Shown here in pieces: positions 18,184 to 25,813 of a stretch of DNA of 34,540 nt. Below the pieces are notes generated by a model, which saw nothing but the letters and a program-made list of their open reading frames with translations, did not search any database and was not told where the DNA came from. Position numbers and translations under genes: made by a program. Origin of the DNA: an uncultured Pelagibacteraceae bacterium (lineage in GTDB: Bacteria > Pseudomonadota > Alphaproteobacteria > Pelagibacterales > Pelagibacteraceae); assembly GCA_902617645.1 (NCBI GenBank), contig CACMXM010000009.1, positions 1 through 34,540 on the forward strand. The letters run 5' to 3'. The stretch's first letter is position 1. Every line of letters starts with the position of its first letter.

Positions 18184-19005
18184 ATGGAAATTAGTTCAAA
18201 GAAAAATATTGTTAAAAACTGGTTTGTAATTTTACAAGACATTATTACTAACGATATTGAAAAATTAGAAAATAAAAAAAGTGTTTTTAAAATTAAAAAT
18301 TGGTCAAGAGGCCAAAACGAAGGAGGTGGACAATTTCGAATTTTTGAAAATGGTAAGCTTTTTGAGAAAGTTGGTGTAAATTTTTCAGAGGTTTACGGTA
18401 AGTTTCCTAAAAAATTTAAGGGACAAATTCCTGGAACAAAAAAAAATTCAAATTTCTGGGCATCCGGAATATCGGTAGTTATGCATATGAAGAATCCTCA
18501 TATACCTGCTATGCATTTCAATACAAGATATATTGTTACCTCTCATGGATGGTTTGGAGGAGGCATGGACGTAACACCATGTTTGAAAGATGAAATTTTA
18601 AAAAAATGGCTTCATAATGAACTTAAAAAAGCATGTAACAAGCATAATAAAAATTATTACAAAAAATATAAAAAGTGGTGTGAAAAATATTTTTTTTTAC
18701 CTCATAGAAATGAGGAGAGAGGAATTGGTGGTATTTTTTTTGATTACAAAAAAGGGAATTGGGAAAAAGATTTTGCATTTGTAAGAGATGTTGGATTATC
18801 ATTTACTAAAATATTTAATGAAATAATAAAAAAAAAAAGAAAAAAGAAATGGACAAAAAAACAAAAAGAGCTTCAATACTTAAAAAGAGGTAGATACGTT
18901 GAGTTCAATCTTTTATATGATAGAGGTACAAAATTTGGATTGCAAACGGGAGGGAATGTAGAAGGAATATTAATGTCCTTACCTCCAGTAGCCAAATGGA
19001 AATAA
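18184..19005 (+). CDS. hemF: Oxygen-dependent coproporphyrinogen III oxidase
   Basis: HemF converts coproporphyrinogen III to protoporphyrinogen IX with O2, a late step of haem synthesis. The 273-residue protein carries the metal/substrate segments NPHIPAMHFNTRYIV, GWFGGGMDVTPC, RGIGGIFFDY and the C-terminal signature GRYVEFNLLYDRGTKFGLQTGG. It follows trmL by one base and lies near the bc1 genes, whose cytochromes need haem. No anaerobic HemN is seen in this window. Oxygen dependence fits a strictly aerobic marine cell. Confidence 0.95.
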   Translation: MEISSKKNIVKNWFVILQDIITNDIEKLENKKSVFKIKNWSRGQNEGGGQFRIFENGKLFEKVGVNFSEVYGKFPKKFKGQIPGTKKNSNFWASGISVVMHMKNPHIPAMHFNTRYIVTSHGWFGGGMDVTPCLKDEILKKWLHNELKKACNKHNKNYYKKYKKWCEKYFFLPHRNEERGIGGIFFDYKKGNWEKDFAFVRDVGLSFTKIFNEIIKKKRKKKWTKKQKELQYLKRGRYVEFNLLYDRGTKFGLQTGGNVEGILMSLPPVAKWK

Positions 19006-19006
19006 G

Positions 19007-19483
19007 ATGGAAAAAGAACCTATAACTGTAAGTGGTTTAGAAAAACTAAAAACCGAATTGGTTATTTTAAAAGAAAAAAAAAGACCAGAGATTGTTGCGG
19101 CAATATCTGAGGCAAGATCACATGGAGATTTAAAAGAAAACGCTGAATATCATGCAGCTAAAGAACAACAATCTTTAAATGAGGGAAGAATAGAGGAAAT
19201 CAACGATATAATTGCTCGGGCAAATGTGATTGATGTAACAAAACTTACTAACGATGGGAAGGTAATTTTTGGTTCAACAGTTTATTTAATAAATTTAGAT
19301 AATGATGAAAAAATTGATTATAAAATTGTTGGAAAAGATGAAGCAGATTTAAAAAAAAAATTAATTTTTTTTAAATCACCTATAGGAAAAGGTTTGATAG
19401 GAAAAAATAAAGGTGATCTAGTAGAAATTAATACACCAGCAGGTATTAAAAATTTTGAAATTAAAGATGTAAAGTATGTTTAA
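19007..19483 (+). CDS. greA: Transcription elongation factor GreA
   Basis: GreA rescues backtracked RNA polymerase by stimulating transcript cleavage. The 158-residue protein has the N-terminal coiled-coil (ARSHGDLKENAEYHAAKEQQ, with the acidic tip that reaches the polymerase active site) and the C-terminal FKBP-like domain with SPIGKGLIGKNKGDLVEI. It starts one base after hemF stops. The end shares a TTAA with the stop of convergent cca. Confidence 0.96.
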   Translation: MEKEPITVSGLEKLKTELVILKEKKRPEIVAAISEARSHGDLKENAEYHAAKEQQSLNEGRIEEINDIIARANVIDVTKLTNDGKVIFGSTVYLINLDNDEKIDYKIVGKDEADLKKKLIFFKSPIGKGLIGKNKGDLVEINTPAGIKNFEIKDVKYV

Positions 19484-20754
19484 TTTTTTAATATTTTTTT
19501 TAAATTTTTATCAGAGATTTTAAAATTATTATTAATCCAGATATTCTCTATTTCTTTTAATTTCTCTCCTAAAATTTGTCCCTCAGGAATACCAAAATCT
19601 TTAATTAGATCACTTCCTGTTACGGGTAATTTGGGTAATTCTTTATTTTTAAAATAATTAATTTGATTAACTAAACTATTGTCGAATTTTTTAGAGGTAA
19701 AAATTTTATAATTTAAAATATCAGTTAGTCCCTCTTTACCCTTAAAATAAAATATTTTCCAAAGATTTCGAGACGAAAGTTTTAAAGGTAATTTCTTACT
19801 AAAATAAAACTCTTTAATAGATTTTATTCTTTTTTGATTTTTTTTTGAAATATTAAATTTATAAAAAAAATAATCAGAGTTATCAGTGTCATCCAGTATC
19901 AAAAGTGATAGGAAAAACACAAAATCCAGACTATGTAAGTTTGATTTTGTGTAATCGTTGAACTTCTTAAATAATTCAATTTGCTTAAATTCTGGAAATA
20001 CTACGGAAATTATTTCGTAAGAAAAATCATTTTCGCATAATTTTATAAAGCATTTTGATTTATAAGTTTTTTTCAATTCATCTAACAATCTCTCCGATGA
20101 TAACCTTTTTACACCTACTATATTTTTTTTAATTATTTTTTTAACTGCTAAGCTGTGATCATTTTTGCTATATAATGCAAAAAATCTGAAATACCTTAGT
20201 ATTCTTAAGTAATCTTCTTTTATTCTTTGTTCTGGATCTTTTATGAATTTTATTAATCCGTTTTCTAAATCTTTTTTCCCATCAAAGGGATCAAATAAAT
20301 TTCCGTTAATATCTGCATATATAGAGTTAATGGTAAAGTCGCGCCTTTCAGCGTCTTTAATCCAATCTGTTGTGAATTCTATTTCTGCATGACGTCCATC
20401 GGTTTTAATATCACTTCTTAAAGAAGTAATTTCAAATTTATCATTTTCTATTAAAGCTGTAATTGTTCCGTGTTCAATGCCAGTCTCAAAAAATCTTAAA
20501 TTTTTATTTTCAAGAGCTTCTTTTACCTTTGTTGGCTCTATATTTGTTGCTAAATCAATATCATCAACTTTTTCATTATTAATTATTTTTCTTACGCAGC
20601 CCCCGACATATCTTACCTCGGCTTCATTTGAATAGCTCTCAATTGCATGAAAAATTTTTTCTACATTTGTATCTTTTCTTAACCTAGTAAATCTTTGATT
20701 GATAGTATTTAGATTTTTTTTTGAAGAAAAAATTTTATTTATAATACTTAGCAT
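19480..20754 (-). CDS. cca: CCA-adding enzyme / poly(A) polymerase family nucleotidyltransferase
   Basis: This class II tRNA nucleotidyltransferase adds or repairs the 3' CCA of tRNAs; a poly(A) polymerase role is the alternative. The 424-residue protein has the polymerase beta-like head with RYVGGCVRK (about 48-56), the metal-binding pair Asp65 and Asp67 in DDIDLAT, the ERRDFTINSIY motif and a body with KEDYLRILRYFRF. Its ATG lies only three bases after the CCA of tRNA-Gln, with no Shine-Dalgarno sequence in between. If the tRNA is cut from a common transcript, the mRNA would be almost leaderless. No other ATG exists near the N-terminus. Confidence 0.9.
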   Translation of the reverse strand: MLSIINKIFSSKKNLNTINQRFTRLRKDTNVEKIFHAIESYSNEAEVRYVGGCVRKIINNEKVDDIDLATNIEPTKVKEALENKNLRFFETGIEHGTITALIENDKFEITSLRSDIKTDGRHAEIEFTTDWIKDAERRDFTINSIYADINGNLFDPFDGKKDLENGLIKFIKDPEQRIKEDYLRILRYFRFFALYSKNDHSLAVKKIIKKNIVGVKRLSSERLLDELKKTYKSKCFIKLCENDFSYEIISVVFPEFKQIELFKKFNDYTKSNLHSLDFVFFLSLLILDDTDNSDYFFYKFNISKKNQKRIKSIKEFYFSKKLPLKLSSRNLWKIFYFKGKEGLTDILNYKIFTSKKFDNSLVNQINYFKNKELPKLPVTGSDLIKDFGIPEGQILGEKLKEIENIWINNNFKISDKNLKKILKN

Positions 20755-20757
20755 ATC

Positions 20758-20832
20758 TGGCTGGGGCGCTAGGATTCGAACCTAGGAATGGCGGTACCAA
20801 AAACCGCTGCCTTACCACTTGGCTACGCCCCA
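20758..20832 (-). tRNA. tRNA-Gln (anticodon UUG), CCA encoded
   Basis: The 75 bases fold as a full cloverleaf on the minus strand: a seven-base acceptor stem (TGGGGCG with CGCCCCA), a short D stem GCC/GGC, an anticodon stem GCGGT/ACCGC with loop TTTTGGT, a T arm CTAGG/CCTAG with TTCGAAT, discriminator G and an encoded CCA. The anticodon TTG (plus-strand 20798-20800) reads CAA and, by wobble, CAG. The weak U1-A72 end is a known glutamine identity feature. It lies between ispE and cca on the same strand. Confidence 0.97.
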
Positions 20833-20860
20833 AAAATTATTTATTTTAAATCGCAACTTT

Positions 20861-21700
20861 TTATATAATTTTAGTTATAATACACAAACAATTATTTAAT
20901 TTCCTTTTATAAATTTTCAACGCGTTTTTTGCAAATTTATTTGAATTAAAGTACATAATTATCGCAGATCCAGAACCCGTCATTCTTACAAAATTAGCTT
21001 TTTCATTTTGATTAAGTAAATTTTTAATTTTTTTTAACGCTGGATATAAATTAAAGGCGCTTTTTTCTAAGTCATTTTTGCCATTAAGAATCACATTCTT
21101 AACAATTTTTTCTTTTGATATATTAAATTCAGATTTAGAAAAAGTTTTATTTAATGAATATATTTTCTTAGTTGAACAACCAAAGGCAGGTTTTACAATT
21201 AAGATATGATATTTTTTAATATCTGTAACTTCTTTGATAGATCCATCTCTATATAAAATTTTTGGCTTACTATTTAACCCTAGAATAACATCAGATCCAA
21301 TTTTAAGAGAATATTTTTTTAATTTTTTCAAATTTATAAGCTTTTTTTTGTAGAAATAGTTTAATATATTTGCAGCATTCATTGACCCGCCTCCCATACC
21401 AGATTGAAGCGGAATTTCTTTTTTAACCAGAATTTTATATTTATTTTTTAAAACATTATCTTTATCTAACAAGCTAAGTAGCTTTGTAATTGTATTTTTT
21501 TTTGTAATTTTTTTTGAAAATTTTCCTATAAATTTAACTTTATGATATTTTGATTTGGACTTTTTTATATAAATTTTATCTGATAGATTCACAAAACAAA
21601 CAAGAGATTCAATTAAATGTAAATTTTTTTTTTTTGATTTCCTGATTATATTTAAATTAAGATTGATCTTTGCTCGAGAATTAATTCTATAAACTCTCAT
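20861..21700 (-). CDS. ispE: 4-diphosphocytidyl-2-C-methyl-D-erythritol kinase
   Basis: IspE phosphorylates CDP-methylerythritol in the non-mevalonate isoprenoid pathway, which supplies precursors for ubiquinone and carotenoids. The 279-residue GHMP kinase has RAKINLNLNI with Lys11, the ATP-binding glycine motif IPLQSGMGGGSMNAANIL (about 96-113), a likely catalytic Asp137 in KIGSDVILGL, and the C-terminal MTGSGSAIIMYF. Very Lys-rich stretches reflect AT bias. It follows the TPR gene by five bases and precedes tRNA-Gln by 28. Confidence 0.94.
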   Translation of the reverse strand: MRVYRINSRAKINLNLNIIRKSKKKNLHLIESLVCFVNLSDKIYIKKSKSKYHKVKFIGKFSKKITKKNTITKLLSLLDKDNVLKNKYKILVKKEIPLQSGMGGGSMNAANILNYFYKKKLINLKKLKKYSLKIGSDVILGLNSKPKILYRDGSIKEVTDIKKYHILIVKPAFGCSTKKIYSLNKTFSKSEFNISKEKIVKNVILNGKNDLEKSAFNLYPALKKIKNLLNQNEKANFVRMTGSGSAIIMYFNSNKFAKNALKIYKRKLNNCLCIITKII

Positions 21701-21705
21701 TGTTT

Positions 21706-23388
21706 TTATGATATGCCGTTAATTAATTTTACCTTTATTTTTTTTATCATTTCTTTTTCAGCATCATCCATTTTTAGTACACTATTCCAAAAATATTGTG
21801 CTTGAATTTTTCTATTCAGTTTCCATAGAATATCTCCATAATGGTCATTAACTATAGGATCGTTCGGCATTAATTCTAAAGCTCTTCTCATGTATTTCTC
21901 AGCATCGTTATATTTTCCTACTAGAAAATACCCCCACCCTACTGAATCAATTATATAAGGGTCATTTTCATTTTCTTTATAAGCTTTCTCCAGCATCAAT
22001 ATAGCTTTATTAATATTTTGATTACGTTCCAGCCATGAGTAAGCTAAATAATTTAATACATAAGAATTGTTTGGTATTATTTTTAATGCATCCAATAAAT
22101 CTTTATCTGATTTTTCATATTTTCCCATCCTTTCAAAACTTCCACCTCTCCTGTAAAGTAAGTCTGCGTAATTTAAATCATCTTTGTCCATAATATTCAT
22201 TACAGATGTATATAACTCAATTGCCTTCTCATATTTTTTTGAATTTTTATAAATAGTTGCAAGATCAAATAAAACTTTAGTTGATGGATTTTTTATATGT
22301 TTGAAATTTTTTTCAATATATTTTAAACCTTCTTCTTTATTTTTTTTTTCAGTGATTATCTTTGCTTCTTGCTTAATTTTGAACCAGTAATAAAGATCAT
22401 CTTTTGAATTAAATAATTGTAAAACTTTTAAACTTTGGTCGTAATTTTCATTTAGGAAATAGTTATCTGCCATTAAAGATAAATTAATTTTAAATTTTTT
22501 ATTTAAAAAATATGAGATATTTAGGTAAAAATTTGATTGTTCATATTCATCTTGTGATGAATATAAATTTGAAACTAAGTAAAAAAACTCAGCTAAAATA
22601 TCATTTTCATTATTACAAGAAAATATTTCTTTTATTTCGCTAAAGTTGCTCTTATCAATCCACGATTTTGTTTGTAAGATTATTAAGTTGCTCGACAACT
22701 CATCTATTTCAAATGAGATTTCTTTAACTAAATCAAATCTTTTTTTATGAATAAGATAATTAACATAAAAAAATAAATATCTTGAATAATCGGCAGCCTC
22801 TGAACTTTTTAATTTATCAAAGTAATCTAGAGTATTTTGATTATTTAAGTAGCAACTTTGAAATGCATTATTAATGGCTATTAAATTACCGAAATTAGAT
22901 TTGAAATTACTCATTTTTTTTTCTTTAAACGTATATGCATAATCTCTTAGTGTTTCATAAATCACTTTTTCAAATGTGCCTTCTTCCGTGTATTTAGCTA
23001 TACTATTTAGGTATATTTTAGTTTTATCGAAATTTTTTTTATTAATACTATCTATTAATAAAATCAATTGGGCCTCAAAAAATTCTGATTGTTTTTTGTT
23101 CTTTAAAAACTTAATCTCTTGGATGGCCCTGTCTACATTTTGATTAAGTACAAGTGAGAAAATCAATCTCCTAAAATACTCATCGTGTTTATTTAATAGT
23201 TGTTTTGAGGATTTTAAATATTTAAGAGCCTGCTCATTTTTTTGATTATTTTGAGAAATAATTCCTGAAAAATAATTTGACAATTCTTTAGAATTAAAAT
23301 CTTTAGAATAGATATTTTTAGATTTCGCCCCAAGAGGGAAAAAAATAAAAAATATAGTTAGGATTATTTTTAAGTTTTTTGCTATCAT
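21706..23388 (-). CDS. Exported tetratricopeptide-repeat protein of unknown function
   Basis: The 560-residue protein begins with a signal peptide (about residues 1-23: a basic start, a hydrophobic core and GAKS) and is otherwise helical repeats. TPR motifs are clearest in the C-terminal third, such as the repeats around YADLLYRRGGSFERMGKYEKS, NSYVLNYLAYSWLERN, DPYIIDSVGWGYFLVGKYNDAEKYMRRALEL and DPIVNDHYGDILWKLN. Such proteins act as periplasmic or outer-membrane scaffolds. In alphaproteobacteria a TPR gene is often found next to ispE, but no function is fixed. Its ATG is only six bases from the divergent udg ATG. Confidence 0.82.
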   Translation of the reverse strand: MIAKNLKIILTIFFIFFPLGAKSKNIYSKDFNSKELSNYFSGIISQNNQKNEQALKYLKSSKQLLNKHDEYFRRLIFSLVLNQNVDRAIQEIKFLKNKKQSEFFEAQLILLIDSINKKNFDKTKIYLNSIAKYTEEGTFEKVIYETLRDYAYTFKEKKMSNFKSNFGNLIAINNAFQSCYLNNQNTLDYFDKLKSSEAADYSRYLFFYVNYLIHKKRFDLVKEISFEIDELSSNLIILQTKSWIDKSNFSEIKEIFSCNNENDILAEFFYLVSNLYSSQDEYEQSNFYLNISYFLNKKFKINLSLMADNYFLNENYDQSLKVLQLFNSKDDLYYWFKIKQEAKIITEKKNKEEGLKYIEKNFKHIKNPSTKVLFDLATIYKNSKKYEKAIELYTSVMNIMDKDDLNYADLLYRRGGSFERMGKYEKSDKDLLDALKIIPNNSYVLNYLAYSWLERNQNINKAILMLEKAYKENENDPYIIDSVGWGYFLVGKYNDAEKYMRRALELMPNDPIVNDHYGDILWKLNRKIQAQYFWNSVLKMDDAEKEMIKKIKVKLINGIS

Positions 23389-23394
23389 TTAAAA

Positions 23395-24084
23395 ATGGTT
23401 AATAAAGAAATTTTAAATGAAGCGTTTTTAAAATCAATAGAATCCGAATATATTTTTGATAACGCACCAATAAATCGCTTAAAAAAAAATGAAGAAAAGA
23501 GTGGGATTGATAAAAAGTTGATTGATCTAAAAGAAAAAATAAAATCAATTGAGGATTGTGAACTTAAAAAATTTGCAAAAAATATAGTTTTCAATGACGG
23601 TAATGCAAATAGCCAAATTATGTTAGTGGGGGAAGGTCCAGGAGAGACGGAGGATATACAAGGTAAACCATTCGTTGGCGAAGCCGGGATACTGCTTAAT
23701 AAAATGTTAAATGCAATTAAAATTAAAAGAGAAGATGTTTATATAACAAATGTCGTTAACTATAGACCTCCAAATAATAGAAAACCTGAAATTTCAGAAA
23801 TAAATAGATATTCAGTTTTTTTACGAGAACACATTTCAATTATAAACCCAAAAATATTAATATTAATGGGTAGTACAGCTATGGAAGCTATATTTGGTCA
23901 AAAACTAAAAATTTCAAAAGAGAGAGGTAAATGGAAAAAAACAATAATTAATCAAAAAACTTATTTAAGTATTCTGACTTTCCATCCAGCTTATTTATTA
24001 AGACAACCTGACCAAAAAAAGTTTTCTTGGGAAGATTTAAAAAATATAAGAAAAAAAATTGATGAATTGAAAATTAAAATTTAA
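23395..24084 (+). CDS. Uracil-DNA glycosylase, family 4-like, lacking the usual cysteines
   Basis: This 229-residue protein has the superfamily motifs: motif A MLVGEGPGETEDIQGKPFVG (about 74-93), TNVVNYRPPNNRKP and motif B TFHPAYLLRQPDQKK. It should remove uracil from DNA. Family 4 enzymes classically hold a 4Fe-4S cluster through four cysteines, but here I find only one, in EDCELKK near 55. The N-terminal segment (FLKSIESEY...APINRLKK) resembles that of alphaproteobacterial relatives, which supports the ATG at 23395. The end overlaps rnhB by one base. Substrate range is uncertain without the cluster. Confidence 0.85.
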   Translation: MVNKEILNEAFLKSIESEYIFDNAPINRLKKNEEKSGIDKKLIDLKEKIKSIEDCELKKFAKNIVFNDGNANSQIMLVGEGPGETEDIQGKPFVGEAGILLNKMLNAIKIKREDVYITNVVNYRPPNNRKPEISEINRYSVFLREHISIINPKILILMGSTAMEAIFGQKLKISKERGKWKKTIINQKTYLSILTFHPAYLLRQPDQKKFSWEDLKNIRKKIDELKIKI

Positions 24085-24665
24085 TGAAAAAAGTTATTGC
24101 TGGGGTTGATGAGGTTGGTAGAGGAAGTTTGGTAGGACCAGTTTTTGCAGCTACAGTAATATTTAAAAAAAATGTGGATAAAAAAAAAATTAAGGACTCA
24201 AAAAAACTTTCAAAAAATAAGAGAAACTTATTAGAAAAATATATTAAAAAAAATAGTATTTGGACGATTGGTTCAGCTTCATTAAAAGAAATTGAGAAAT
24301 TAAATATATTGAATGCAAGCTTACTAGCTATGCAAAGGTCAATAAAAAAACTTAAATCTAAACCATCTTTAATCATGATTGATGGCAATAAATTACCAAT
24401 AATGAATGGTTATAAATTAAAGTCTATAGTTAAGGGTGACCAAAAAGTACCTGAAATTTCAGCAGCATCCATTATTGCTAAAGTTTCTAGAGATAGACTT
24501 ATCTCAAAAATGTCAAAAAAGTTCGTAAAATATGGCTGGAATAAAAATTCAGGCTACGGCACAAAACAGCATTTGAAAGCGATTAAAAAATTTGGTGTAA
24601 CAAAGCATCACAGAAAAACGTTTGTTCCTATACACAATATATTGAGTCTCAAAAAAATTTTGTAA
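24084..24665 (+). CDS. rnhB: Ribonuclease HII
   Basis: RNase HII cuts at ribonucleotides embedded in DNA and removes RNA in RNA:DNA hybrids. The 193-residue protein has the acidic active site: Asp9 and Glu10 in AGVDEVGRGSLVGPV, Asp100 in IMIDGNK and an Asp in AKVSRDRLI, plus the C-terminal SGYGTKQHLKAIKKFGVTKHHRKTF. It lies between udg and ccrM, all genome-maintenance genes. Its final codons contain a GANTC site that belongs to the cluster upstream of ccrM. Confidence 0.96.
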   Translation: MKKVIAGVDEVGRGSLVGPVFAATVIFKKNVDKKKIKDSKKLSKNKRNLLEKYIKKNSIWTIGSASLKEIEKLNILNASLLAMQRSIKKLKSKPSLIMIDGNKLPIMNGYKLKSIVKGDQKVPEISAASIIAKVSRDRLISKMSKKFVKYGWNKNSGYGTKQHLKAIKKFGVTKHHRKTFVPIHNILSLKKIL

Positions 24666-24720
24666 CAAGAAGAGTCTTTTTTTTTCAATCACTGGTTGAC
24701 GACGATTCTAGTCTGGAGTC
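24644..24720 (+). promoter_or_regulatory. Cluster of four GANTC methylation sites upstream of ccrM
   Basis: GANTC occurs at 24644-24648, 24672-24676, 24704-24708 and 24716-24720: four sites in 77 bases. At this AT content one site per about 400 bases would be expected from base frequencies alone. GANTC is the target of CcrM, the gene directly downstream. The last two sites fall inside the predicted promoter, one in the spacer and one overlapping the -10 box. Confidence 0.75.
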
Positions 24721-24724
24721 TAAT
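24696..24724 (+). promoter_or_regulatory. Sigma-70-type promoter of ccrM
   Basis: TTGACG at 24696-24701 and TCTAAT at 24719-24724 are each one base from consensus and are separated by exactly 17 bases. Transcription would start near 24731 and leave only about nine bases before the ccrM ATG at 24740. It is the best promoter match I found in the window. The GAGTC at 24716-24720 overlaps the -10 box and GATTC 24704-24708 lies in the spacer. Confidence 0.65.
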
Positions 24725-24739
24725 TTAATTTTAAAAAAA

Positions 24740-25813
24740 ATGATGTTAAAAAATTTACATAATAAGATTTTAAATGCGGACTGTCTAAAAGAGTTAAAAA
24801 AAGTTCCTGATGAAACATTTGATTTAATTTTTGCAGATCCTCCATATAATTTACAATTACAAAATAGCTTGGTTAGACCTGATAGATCAAAAGTAAATGC
24901 TGTAAATGACAAATGGGATCAGTTTGAAAGTTTTAAAACATATGATAAATTCACATCAGATTGGTTAAACGAATGTAAAAGAGTATTAAAGAAAAATGGA
25001 TCTATTTGGGTAATTGGAAGTTATCATAATATATTTAGAGTAGGAAAGATAATTCAAGATTTAGGTTTTTGGATATTGAATGACGTAATCTGGAATAAAA
25101 ATAATCCAATGCCAAATTTTAGGGGTACAAGATTTACAAATGCACATGAAACTTTGATATGGGCATCTAAAAGCAAAAAATCAAAGTATACATTCAATTA
25201 TCAATCAATGAAATCTTTTAATGATGACTTACAGATGAGATCAACATGGAATTTACCTATATGTAATGGTAGAGAAAGATTGAAAAATAATGGAGTGAAA
25301 GTTCATTCTACTCAAAAACCAGAAGCCTTGCTTCATCGGATTATATTAGCCTCTTCAAATAAAAATGATTTTATATTCGATCCTTTTTTAGGATCGGGAA
25401 CAACAGCAGTAGTTTCGAAAAAACTAGGTAGATCATACTTTGGTATTGAAAAAGAAAAAATTTATTATGAAGCTGCAAGTAAGAGACTACAAAATACAAA
25501 AGAAATTAAGGATGAATATTTAGATGTAATTCAAAATAATAAATCAAAACCAAGAATTCCTTTTGGATCTTTAATTGAATTAGGCGTAATTAAACCTGGA
25601 GTAGAAATTTATGATAAAAAAAAAGAGATTTATGCAAAAGTTATGGTTGATGGAAGTATAAAATACAAGAAAAATGAGGGATCAATTCACAAGGTAGCTG
25701 CTAAAATATTAGGGTCTGAAAGTTGCAACGGTTGGACCTATTGGCATTATCAGTCAGGAAAAGTCTTAAAACCTATCGATAATCTTAGACAACGATTAAG
25801 ACCAAGAAGTTAG
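24740..25813 (+). CDS. ccrM: Cell-cycle-type DNA adenine methyltransferase (GANTC)
   Basis: CcrM methylates the adenine of GANTC and in alphaproteobacteria times gene expression through the cell cycle. The 357-residue enzyme is a beta-class methyltransferase with motif IV DPPY at 33-36 before the SAM motif FDPFLGSGTT at 213-222. It also has HSTQKPEALLHRII. The C-terminal part (about 270-357, with PFGSLIELGVIKPG and ending near NGWTYWHYQSGK) is the CcrM-specific DNA-recognition region. No restriction partner is nearby, so it is an orphan methyltransferase. ATG at 24740 or 24743 are both possible. The stop overlaps the convergent monooxygenase by four bases. Confidence 0.94.
   Translation: MMLKNLHNKILNADCLKELKKVPDETFDLIFADPPYNLQLQNSLVRPDRSKVNAVNDKWDQFESFKTYDKFTSDWLNECKRVLKKNGSIWVIGSYHNIFRVGKIIQDLGFWILNDVIWNKNNPMPNFRGTRFTNAHETLIWASKSKKSKYTFNYQSMKSFNDDLQMRSTWNLPICNGRERLKNNGVKVHSTQKPEALLHRIILASSNKNDFIFDPFLGSGTTAVVSKKLGRSYFGIEKEKIYYEAASKRLQNTKEIKDEYLDVIQNNKSKPRIPFGSLIELGVIKPGVEIYDKKKEIYAKVMVDGSIKYKKNEGSIHKVAAKILGSESCNGWTYWHYQSGKVLKPIDNLRQRLRPRS

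Noticed and set aside
24740-25813. Type II restriction-modification system around the methyltransferase
   Set aside because: The enzyme has the CcrM-type C-terminal region and no endonuclease gene lies beside it, so it is an orphan cell-cycle-type methyltransferase.
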